NCBI GenBank assembly: GCA_017853515.1
Contig: JAFMJK010000104.1
Coordinates: 1-7,396, forward strand
Direction: 5' to 3'
Source of the DNA: Chthoniobacterales bacterium
Lineage (GTDB): Bacteria; Verrucomicrobiota; Verrucomicrobiia; Chthoniobacterales; JACTMZ01
Length of the DNA stretch: 7,396 bases
Within the stretch, counting starts at the first letter, position 1, and the number at the start of each line of letters is the position of its first letter. The translations under genes were made by a program, and so were the position numbers. Below the pieces are notes generated by a model. That model made no database searches, had not been told where the DNA came from, and saw only the letters and a list, made by a program, of their open reading frames with translations. Positions 1 through 5,353 of this stretch are shown one piece after another.

Positions 1-1
1 C

Positions 2-436
2 ACCGGCGAGCGCATCACCAAGGCGGAGGGGTGGCGCCGCGAGCTGAAGCGCCAGGAGCGCGCCGAGCGCGGCAGTGACGGTTGCATTTACATTTTCGAA
101 CTCAATACCAAAACGGACATTGACGGCAGTGTCCTCTGGAACACCGCGCGCTACGTCAACCATTCATGCGATCCCAACTGCGAGTCGCAGATCACACGCG
201 GGCGGGTTTGGATTGTGGCGCTGCGCAAGATCAAGGCGGGCGAGGAACTGACCTACGACTACTACTACGACTACGATCACTACCACGAGCATCCGTGCCG
301 TTGCGGCGCGGAGGACTGCGCGGGATTCATCGTCAAAGCGCCGCAGCGCTGGCGCGTCCGTCACGCGCGCAAAAAGGGAAAACTGCGCCGGAAAAAAACG
401 GCGAATCCTCAGGGTCCCTTGTCCAAAGCGGCCTGA
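2..436 (+). CDS. SET-domain protein lysine methyltransferase, 5'-truncated by window edge
   Basis: Predicted S-adenosylmethionine-dependent protein lysine methyltransferase; 144 C-terminal residues are visible, read in frame from base 2, and the start lies outside the window. Numbering visible residues, the sequence shows the SET cofactor/knot motif RYVNHSCDPNC (50-60), then AGEELTYDYYYDY (79-91) with the tyrosine expected in the active site. A post-SET cluster C99-x-C101-x4-C106 follows; in characterised SET enzymes these cysteines and the NHSC cysteine (C56 here) bind zinc. The tail is strongly basic (RKKGKLRRKK, 123-132). The catalytic half of the domain is therefore intact, while the N-terminal SET region is only partly visible. 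In bacteria such proteins are sporadic and their substrates mostly unknown, so histone methylation should not be assumed. The 3' end overlaps the convergent thioredoxin gene by 28 bp. Family assignment is firm; substrate is not. Confidence 0.9.
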   Translation, partial: TGERITKAEGWRRELKRQERAERGSDGCIYIFELNTKTDIDGSVLWNTARYVNHSCDPNCESQITRGRVWIVALRKIKAGEELTYDYYYDYDHYHEHPCRCGAEDCAGFIVKAPQRWRVRHARKKGKLRRKKTANPQGPLSKAA

Positions 437-1458
437 ACCGCCTGCTCCAACCTTGAGCGAGGGCTGGCATCGGCCAGCTTTCCCTCGCGGTCCAAGAGCC
501 ACATGGTCGGGACCGACTGGATGTTGAAGCGCTTGGCCAATTCGTTGTCCCAGCCCTTGCCGTCGAAAAACTGGGGCCAGGTCATTTTGTTCTCCGCGGT
601 GAATTTCTCCAGGGCGGCTTTGTCCTGATCGAGCGAGATGCCGACGATCTCGAAGCCCTGGTCTTTGAATTTTTCATAAGCTTCGACCACGCCGGGGACC
701 TCCTCCACGCAGGGCGGACACCACGTGGCCCAGAAGTCCACGAGCACCACTTTGCCGCGCAATTCGGCAAGGTCCACTTTGCGTCCGTCGACCGCGGTGA
801 AAGACAGCTCGAGCGGTTTGGTGCGCATCTCCATCATGGCAAGGCCGCTCTTGGCCGCGTCGGCGATTTCCTTGTCCTCGTCCTTGGCTGTTTCCTCGTA
901 GAGGGCCCGCGCGCGTTCCGGGTCGAAGGTCTCCATGGCTTGCGCCTCGGTGAGTTTCAGCGCCGGCGCGCGGTTGTCTTCGGGGTGGGTCTTGAGGAAT
1001 TTGGCGATCGCGCCGCTCAGCGCGCGTGCGGAGTCCTCGGTTCTTTCCTTGTCGAATTTGGCCGAGGCAATTTGCAAAAGCACCAGGCCGGCATCGGCGC
1101 GGATGTTCTCCGGAGCGTCTTTGTCGTCGGCGATGGAGTGCAGTTCCTCGGCCTGTGCTTCCAGATCCGGTTCGCGGTCTTCAAGCATGTCGAGCGAGTT
1201 GTCCACTTGCATGACGGCCATGCGCGCCTCCCACCGGTAGGAACTTTGGGGAAATTTCCCGAGAAACTCTTTGAAATGTCCGCTCTGCGCGCGCAACCGT
1301 TCGGCCAGAAGTTTTTTTCCCGCGGCATCGTCTTCGGGAAGTCCGTCGGTCAGGGCGGCCGCTTCGTCCTGCAACTTTTCCCAAGCGGCGCCGTCGTCCT
1401 GCCCCAGAGCATGCGATGCGGCCAGAGCGGCGGCGAGCATGAGAGGGAGGATCTTCAT
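409..1458 (-). CDS. Secreted TlpA/ResA-like thioredoxin-fold protein with helical N-terminal domain
   Basis: Predicted periplasmic thiol-disulfide oxidoreductase of 349 residues. A signal peptide covers about residues 1-20: Lys2, a hydrophobic core of Leu/Ala, then a likely cleavage near SHALGQ. Residues about 21-210 are charged, Ala/Glu-rich and helical, resembling tetratricopeptide-like regions but with no repeat I can define. The redoxin domain occupies about 215-345, with KVVLVDFWATWCPPC carrying active cysteines C247 and C250, and SVPT supplying the cis-proline at 317. The EIVGISLD segment and the large insert between the active site and cis-Pro are typical of TlpA/ResA proteins, which usually reduce cytochrome c maturation partners or other exported proteins. 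No cytochrome or CcdA gene is nearby, so the partner is unknown. It is last in the minus-strand unit, 23 bp after the glycosyltransferase stop. The ATG at 1458 is chosen because it gives the signal peptide; no Shine-Dalgarno is evident. The 3' end overlaps the SET gene. Confidence 0.9.
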   Translation of the reverse strand: MKILPLMLAAALAASHALGQDDGAAWEKLQDEAAALTDGLPEDDAAGKKLLAERLRAQSGHFKEFLGKFPQSSYRWEARMAVMQVDNSLDMLEDREPDLEAQAEELHSIADDKDAPENIRADAGLVLLQIASAKFDKERTEDSARALSGAIAKFLKTHPEDNRAPALKLTEAQAMETFDPERARALYEETAKDEDKEIADAAKSGLAMMEMRTKPLELSFTAVDGRKVDLAELRGKVVLVDFWATWCPPCVEEVPGVVEAYEKFKDQGFEIVGISLDQDKAALEKFTAENKMTWPQFFDGKGWDNELAKRFNIQSVPTMWLLDREGKLADASPRSRLEQAVQAALDKGP

Positions 1459-1481
1459 GGGGCGTGATTCTGGGTCTTTGG

Positions 1482-2414
1482 TCAGCCCGAGGCAAGCAAG
1501 CGGGGCGCGAGGTGTTTTCCGGCTGCCGCGAAAACGGTCGGCGTCTCCAGTTGCGAAAGGTCGTTGCCCGGTGCGCGCAGCACCAGAACGGAACCATGCG
1601 GCGGGGCCCAGACCGCCGGGTCGGTCGGACCGAACAAAAGCAGTGACGGAACCCCGAGCACGGCGGCGAGGTGGCTGATCCCGGTGTCGTGTCCGAGGTA
1701 ACCGCCGACCGCACCCAGGTTCCGCGCCAAGGCGGGAAGAGGAAGGTTCTCCCAAAATTCGACACGATCGTTCCCGCGCAAGCCGGCCAGCGATTCGAGT
1801 TCGGCTTGATCCGCTTCGCCGCCGATGATCGCCAGTCGGACTTGCGGATAGGCGCCGAGCATCTTCCCGGCCAGCTCGTGCCAATTTGCCGCGGTCCAAT
1901 TTTTCGTCCGGCTTCCCGAGCCCGGGTGCAGGGCGATGACAGTTCTGCGCGCGGCGGTCGCGGGCAGGCTCAGGCGGATATCTTTTTCGGGGCATGCCAC
2001 AGCCAGTTCCCGCAGGGGCGCCGACAGCTCGTCGATAGCGTGGACTTTTCCCGTCGGCTTGTGCGGTCCCTGCACGATGCGTCGCACGCCCGCCGCCTGC
2101 AGGTTGCCGGCGAAAATTCCGTCGGGATCATAGAGGTAGCTCAGCACGAGGTCGAAGGACCCGAAATAATCCCGCAGCGCCGGATCCTGCACGGCGCCCC
2201 GTGCGAAGAAACCGGCCATGGGACCGTATTCGATTGATCGACCGGCGTGGACCAAGCCTCCCTCGCGGGCCAGTTCCACAAAGCTCGGGTAGCCGAGCAT
2301 CTCGAGGTGGGCCGAAGTTTCGCGCAACGCGCGAAGGACGGGCAGCGTGAGCAAGAAGTCACCGAGCGCTCCGCCCCGGATGACAAGGGTTCGTCCGAAG
2401 TTTTTCTCCGGCAC
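1482..2414 (-). CDS. Glycosyltransferase family 9 (LPS heptosyltransferase-like)
   Basis: Predicted GT-B fold glycosyltransferase of family 9, whose known members transfer heptose from ADP-heptose to lipopolysaccharide core on the inner face of the inner membrane. The 310-residue length is slightly below the usual 330-360. The N-terminal domain opens with RGGALGDFLLTLPVLRAL (13-30), the family's acceptor-side signature. The C-terminal nucleotide-sugar domain has HPGSGSRTKNW (163-173), GHDTGISHLAAVLGVP (241-256) and FGPTDPAVWAP (261-271), all characteristic. The start is GTG at 2414, placed directly after the TGA of the upstream small gene, so translation is probably coupled. No Shine-Dalgarno is evident. 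It could be a heptosyltransferase of core synthesis (WaaC/WaaF-like), but the sugar cannot be read from the motifs, so I give no symbol. The thioredoxin gene follows 23 bp downstream. Confidence 0.93.
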   Translation of the reverse strand: MPEKNFGRTLVIRGGALGDFLLTLPVLRALRETSAHLEMLGYPSFVELAREGGLVHAGRSIEYGPMAGFFARGAVQDPALRDYFGSFDLVLSYLYDPDGIFAGNLQAAGVRRIVQGPHKPTGKVHAIDELSAPLRELAVACPEKDIRLSLPATAARRTVIALHPGSGSRTKNWTAANWHELAGKMLGAYPQVRLAIIGGEADQAELESLAGLRGNDRVEFWENLPLPALARNLGAVGGYLGHDTGISHLAAVLGVPSLLLFGPTDPAVWAPPHGSVLVLRAPGNDLSQLETPTVFAAAGKHLAPRLLASG

Positions 2415-2606
2415 TCAGTAGCCGCGCATGGCGCCCATCTGGCTGCCGAGCGCGCCGCCGCCCTCCCATTTGGCCGGACGATTCCACGGGATGGTGGTCA
2501 GGCCGCGTTGCGAGGCCTCGGAGGGCGGGGGAGTCGTCGCCTCGCAGCCGGGAAGAGCGGCGAGGAGGGTTGCCGAGAGGATGAGAAGAAGGGCTGGGCG
2601 GGCCAT
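2415..2606 (-). CDS. Small putative lipoprotein, 63 aa
   Basis: Unrecognised small exported protein of 63 residues. It begins MARPALLLILSATLLAALPG followed by C21: a positively charged N-terminus, a hydrophobic stretch and a cysteine. That fits a lipoprotein signal peptide, although LPGC is an imperfect lipobox because proline occupies the position two before Cys. The mature part would be only about 43 residues: a Thr/Pro-rich linker, then a tail with IPWNRPAKWEGGGALG (40-55) containing two tryptophans. This tail looks like a short conserved motif, and I recall similar tails in small Verrucomicrobiota proteins, which needs a search. The gene sits 7 bp after the coiled-coil gene stop, and its TGA directly abuts the GTG of the glycosyltransferase gene, which supports it being real. 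Function unknown; an envelope role is inferred only from the signal sequence and neighbours. Confidence 0.72.
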   Translation of the reverse strand: MARPALLLILSATLLAALPGCEATTPPPSEASQRGLTTIPWNRPAKWEGGGALGSQMGAMRGY

Positions 2607-2613
2607 GGCAGGC

Positions 2614-3414
2614 TCAGTTGGCTTGCGCTGGATAAATGACCGTGTCGCCCGGCATCACGCTGAATCCGCGAGGGACGGTGCGCACGACGATGTCGGCGAT
2701 GGAAGTGGAGGGTTCGACCGACGTGACGCGCACCTTGCCGAGCAACTGGCTGCCGCGCTGCACGAGCATTTCGGCGTTGTTCACCACGCCTTGGCGGTCG
2801 CCGATGCTGAGCACGACGAAGTTCCAGGCTTGGTTGACGGCCAAAATGGTTCCTTGCAGGCCTTGGCGCATTTGCGATTTTTGACGGGCTTCCTCCTTGC
2901 GTCTCAGCTCGGACATCTGCGCTTCAAGGCCAGTGTTGCGATCTTGAGCGGCGGTGAGCAGGGCCTTGGCTTCCTCCAACTCGGTTTGCAGCGCCGTGAG
3001 GTCTGCCGCTCCTTCCGTCGGCGGTGGCACGCCGCCAGCCAACTCGTCCTTCAGCTTGGTGTTTTCTGCTTCCAGCGTGGTGATGCGCTCGTCCTTCGCC
3101 GTGCTCTCGGCCGCTATGGCGGAGGCCTTCTCATTGGCCGCGGTCAGTTCCCCTTGGGCCTTTTCCAAATTTGCTTTGGCTTCGCCGAGGTCGGCGCTCA
3201 GCTTCTCCTTCTCGGAATTCAGGCCTGCTATCTCTGTCTTCTTGCCCTCGATGTCCTTGTTGGCCGCCTCGAGTTGCTGCTGCGTGGTGGCCAACTGGGC
3301 GGATTTGTTGTCCAGTTCGGTCCGGGTATCCACCAGCTTGCCGCGATTCAAGAAACCGAGGACAGCGGCGCCCAAAGAGATGGCGATGCAGGCGGCGAGG
3401 AGGGCTTTGGTCAT
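2614..3414 (-). CDS. Membrane-anchored coiled-coil protein with C-terminal beta-rich domain
   Basis: Unrecognised 266-residue protein, first gene of the minus-strand unit. A single hydrophobic segment (about residues 4-22, ALLAACIAISLGAAVLGFL) should anchor it in the inner membrane or act as an uncleaved signal. Residues about 28-180 are rich in Glu, Lys, Ala, Gln and Leu with heptad-like spacing, giving two predicted coiled coils broken by a Gly/Pro linker, GGVPPPTEG (127-135). The C-terminal portion (about 185-266) changes character: GTILAVNQAWNFVVLSIGDR, then LLGKVRV, SIADIV and MPGDTVIYP suggest a compact beta-barrel-like domain of alternating hydrophobic strands. Long coiled coils ending in such a domain recall MreC-like or secretion-adaptor architectures, but I see no diagnostic motif. 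I chose the ATG at 3414; an in-frame TTG five codons upstream (3429) is possible. No clear Shine-Dalgarno is present. Confidence 0.85.
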   Translation of the reverse strand: MTKALLAACIAISLGAAVLGFLNRGKLVDTRTELDNKSAQLATTQQQLEAANKDIEGKKTEIAGLNSEKEKLSADLGEAKANLEKAQGELTAANEKASAIAAESTAKDERITTLEAENTKLKDELAGGVPPPTEGAADLTALQTELEEAKALLTAAQDRNTGLEAQMSELRRKEEARQKSQMRQGLQGTILAVNQAWNFVVLSIGDRQGVVNNAEMLVQRGSQLLGKVRVTSVEPSTSIADIVVRTVPRGFSVMPGDTVIYPAQAN

Positions 3415-3448
3415 GGGAGTGGAATACAAACCCCAGAGGGGAAGGATG

Positions 3449-3476
3449 ATTTAAGCGTCCGGCGGCTTTCAGACAA
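3449..3476 (-). promoter_or_regulatory. Candidate promoter for the minus-strand envelope unit
   Basis: Read on the minus strand, TTGTCT (3476-3471) and TTAAAT (3454-3449) are separated by 16 bp. Each matches the sigma-70 consensus at four of six positions, but the -10 element lacks the conserved A at its second position. Transcription would start near 3442, leaving a leader of about 28 nt before the ATG at 3414. The location is right for a promoter because this is the only gap upstream of the unit, but the match is weak. A second AT-rich element, AATAAT on the minus strand (complement of 3495-3500), has no fitting -35 partner. Confidence 0.25.
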
Positions 3477-3521
3477 GCTGTTATTCCCGAGGGCATTATT
3501 TTGTGCAGTCTCGGCCCGGAC

Positions 3522-3547
3522 TTGAGCCGCCGCCTTCCTCGGATAAG
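3522..3547 (+). promoter_or_regulatory. Candidate promoter for the SRP RNA gene
   Basis: TTGAGC (3522-3527) and GATAAG (3542-3547) lie just upstream of the SRP RNA. Each matches the sigma-70 consensus at four of six positions. The 14-bp spacer is shorter than the usual 16-18, so one element may be misassigned. A start about seven bases after the -10 element would fall near 3554, close to the RNA 5' end predicted from the terminal helix. This is a position-based guess. The same promoter could also feed the downstream protease, comF, accD and folC genes if transcription reads through. Confidence 0.28.
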
Positions 3548-3555
3548 GTGTCTCT

Positions 3556-3651
3556 TGCACCGGGGGTCGTGGAGGACCAACTGACGAACCCCGCCAGGGC
3601 AGGAATGCAGCAACGGTAGTCTGCTTGCCCCTGCCGCGGCTTCCCGGTGTC
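3556..3651 (+). ncRNA. ffs: Small bacterial signal recognition particle RNA (4.5S type)
   Basis: The RNA pairs with Ffh to target nascent membrane and exported proteins to the membrane via FtsY. The conserved apical domain is plain: the symmetric loop strands CAGG (3595-3598) and AGCA (3609-3612) flank a 3-bp stem GCA/TGC closed by a GGAA tetraloop (3602-3605). This gives the same order as the E. coli 4.5S core. Below it, CCG (3591-3593) pairs with CGG (3614-3616) and GAC (3583-3585) with GTC (3619-3621). Lower helices include CGTGG (3568-3572) with CCGCG (3634-3638) and a perfect terminal helix CACCGGG (3558-3564) with CCCGGTG (3643-3649). The length of about 96 nt has no room for an Alu domain, as in most Gram-negative bacteria. 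A T-rich run (TCTCTTTT, 3650-3657) directly follows the terminal helix and may help termination. The ends are uncertain by a few bases. Confidence 0.93.
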
Positions 3652-3721
3652 TCTTTTCCTCCGTGGAAAAGGGCTTTGCTTGTCTGCGCGGGGCGGGGAG
3701 GCTTTGCGCGAAGGTTTCTCA

Positions 3722-4648
3722 ATGCCCGCCTACCTCAAAATCCTCGCCTACCTCGGAGTTGCCATCGCGGCCGGAGCCTTGGTCGCACCGCAGGTTTTCT
3801 GGCTCGGTCAATCCCTGGCGGCGTCCGGCAACTCGGACTGGCTGGCGGGATTTCCTTTCCATCGGGTTCTCTCGCGCTGCCTGCAAGTCAGCCTGGTCGT
3901 GCTGCTCTGGCCTGCCTTGCGGTGGATCGGGCTGCGCCGTCCCTCGGAACTGGGGCTGCGCCGCAACCCCGTTGCTTGGCGGGATCTGGGTGCGGGCTTC
4001 GCTTGCGCGGTTTTTTCCGTGGGTTTGCTCCTCGGCGTGCTGGTTGTCGGCGGGTTTTCCGTTTTCCGCGCCGACCCCAATTTCGCCGCGCTCGCGCGGA
4101 TCGTCGGGACGGCCGCCGCCGTCTCGGTGCTGGAAGAGGCAGTTTTCCGCGGTGTCATTCTCGGCGTTTGTCTGTGGGGTCTGCGGGCCAATGCGGCGAT
4201 CCTTGTTTCGACGCTGGTTTTCGTGGTCATGCACTTTGTCAAACCGGCCAAGACGGCGCTCGCGCCCGATCAGGTCACCTGGTTCAGCGGACTGGCGGAG
4301 ACGTTCAATTTTGCGGCCGGTTTGCCTTCGACCGCTTTGCTTTTCTTCGGCGCGGCAAGTCTCTTCGTCGCCGGGTGGATCTTGGGGCGCGCGACGGTCG
4401 ACACGGCGTCGCTTTGGCTCGCCATCGGTCTGCACGCCGGGTGGATCTTCGGTGTGCAGACGACGAATCTTTTTTACAAGTCCTCGCTCGCCGAGGCTTC
4501 GGCGCATCTTCCGTGGGTCGGGCCGAGCTTGGTCAGTGGTGCGGTGCCTACCGGCCTCTTGCCGCTGGCCGGTTTGGTGCTGGCCGGTTGGTTGGCCCGC
4601 CTTTACCTCAGCCATGCTTTCCGTCCGTCCGTCCCGCGCGTTGCTTGA
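3722..4648 (+). CDS. CPBP-family intramembrane metalloprotease (Rce1/Abi-like)
   Basis: Predicted polytopic membrane protein of 308 residues in the CPBP family. Characterised members are glutamate-dependent intramembrane proteases such as Rce1; many bacterial ones have unknown substrates. Several hydrophobic segments are visible, at about 6-28, 52-70, 90-112, 125-137, 145-172, 200-222, 228-246 and 272-297. Motif 1 is EEAVFR (E138, E139, R143); motif 2 is FVVMH (F167, H171); the third conserved histidine is H238 in GLHAGW. The Asn often found four residues after that His is Ile242 here. Motifs 2 and 3 are separated by about 66 residues, longer than I expect, with a polar stretch VKPAKTALAPDQVTW. 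The ATG at 3722 is preceded by GAAGG seven bases upstream, one of the better ribosome sites in the window. An in-frame GTG at 3647 lies inside the SRP RNA and is unlikely. The gene overlaps comF by 35 bp. Confidence 0.88.
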   Translation: MPAYLKILAYLGVAIAAGALVAPQVFWLGQSLAASGNSDWLAGFPFHRVLSRCLQVSLVVLLWPALRWIGLRRPSELGLRRNPVAWRDLGAGFACAVFSVGLLLGVLVVGGFSVFRADPNFAALARIVGTAAAVSVLEEAVFRGVILGVCLWGLRANAAILVSTLVFVVMHFVKPAKTALAPDQVTWFSGLAETFNFAAGLPSTALLFFGAASLFVAGWILGRATVDTASLWLAIGLHAGWIFGVQTTNLFYKSSLAEASAHLPWVGPSLVSGAVPTGLLPLAGLVLAGWLARLYLSHAFRPSVPRVA

Positions 4649-5345
4649 GACCATCGCGGGCCTCGCCTATCCGCGTCATTGCGCTGTCTGCGAGGCTCCG
4701 CTTCGCGCGGGGCGTGTTCTTTGCGCGGATTGCCGCCGCTCCCGCACGCGGCTGGAGGGCGCGCGCTGCGCGACATGCAGCCAACCGTTCGGCGGGGCGC
4801 TCGAACCCGGATTCCGCTGCATGAATTGCGGCGATCTCCAATTGTCGTTCGATTTTGCCACCTCGGCCTACCGGAGTCGCGGCGCGGTGCGCGAACTCAT
4901 CCACCACTTCAAATACAACAAGCATCTTCATTTGCGCCACCTCCTCGGGCGGATGTTGCGCGAGGGTTTCGGCGACGCGCGCGTCCGCTCGCTCGGGGTG
5001 GATGGCATTGTCCCCGTGCCGCTCCACCCGACGCGCGAGCGCGAGCGCGAGTTCAACCAATCCGCGGTGCTCGCCTCGGTCGCAGCCGAGGGTTTGCGGC
5101 TTCCGGTGGAAGACTGTCTCAGAAGGACCCGCTACACCTCGACGCAGACGCATTTCCACCGCGAAGAGCGTTTTGAAAACCTGGCGGGGGCTTTCGCTCT
5201 GCGCCGCGGGGTCGATCCGTCCGGGCGGCATCTCGCCTTGGTCGACGATGTTCTGACCACCGGCTCCACGGCCGATGCCTGTGCCCGGGTCCTGAAAGAT
5301 GCCGGGGCCGCCGCCGTGGTTGTCATTACCGTGGCGCGCGGATAA
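4614..5345 (+). CDS. comF: ComF-family protein (phosphoribosyltransferase fold)
   Basis: Member of the ComF/GntX family, 243 residues, the usual length. In naturally competent bacteria ComF is needed for DNA uptake or processing of imported single strands; elsewhere its role is unclear. The N-terminus carries two CxxC pairs, C23/C26 with C37/C40, then C52/C55 with C69/C72, consistent with zinc binding. Next come AVRELIHHFKYNKH (91-104), PVPLHPTREREREFNQS (134-150) and the RTRYTSTQTHFHREERFENL block (171-190). A PRPP-binding loop, LALVDDVLTTGSTADAC, spans 207-223. All key family motifs are intact. The ATG at 4614 puts about 22 residues before the first cysteine, as is usual, and means the gene starts 35 bp inside the protease gene; no Shine-Dalgarno is evident, so coupling is likely. 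accD begins 8 bp after its stop. No other competence gene is present, so competence itself is not shown. Confidence 0.93.
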   Translation: MLSVRPSRALLETIAGLAYPRHCAVCEAPLRAGRVLCADCRRSRTRLEGARCATCSQPFGGALEPGFRCMNCGDLQLSFDFATSAYRSRGAVRELIHHFKYNKHLHLRHLLGRMLREGFGDARVRSLGVDGIVPVPLHPTREREREFNQSAVLASVAAEGLRLPVEDCLRRTRYTSTQTHFHREERFENLAGAFALRRGVDPSGRHLALVDDVLTTGSTADACARVLKDAGAAAVVVITVARG

Positions 5346-5353
5346 AAAGAGCC

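Noticed and set aside
1459..1995. In-frame upstream extension of the thioredoxin gene to a 528-residue protein.
   Set aside because: The extra 179 residues are Arg/Pro-rich, lie antiparallel to nothing but inside the well-supported GT9 gene in another frame, and would bury the clear signal peptide at 1458.
2428..3525. Long plus-strand open frame of 365 codons opposite the coiled-coil and lipoprotein genes.
   Set aside because: It is a shadow of high-G+C codon bias: no recognisable motif, runs across two genes and the intergenic region, while the minus-strand frames have coherent proteins.
3647..3721. GTG at 3647 as an earlier start for the CPBP protease.
   Set aside because: It lies in the terminal helix of the SRP RNA and has no ribosome site; the ATG at 3722 has GAAGG at good spacing and is followed directly by a hydrophobic segment.
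3663..4613. Upstream extension of comF to a 560-residue protein.
   Set aside because: The extension is the out-of-frame reading of the protease gene, rich in Arg, Ser and Cys, and ComF proteins normally start about 20 residues before the first CxxC.
3719..4654. Minus-strand open frame of 311 codons opposite the protease gene.
   Set aside because: Its composition is Arg/Pro/Gln-rich low complexity with no domain signature, whereas the plus frame encodes membrane segments and CPBP motifs.
5034..5053. Short GCGCGA tandem repeat.
   Set aside because: It encodes the REREREFNQ motif that ComF proteins normally carry, so it needs no separate explanation.
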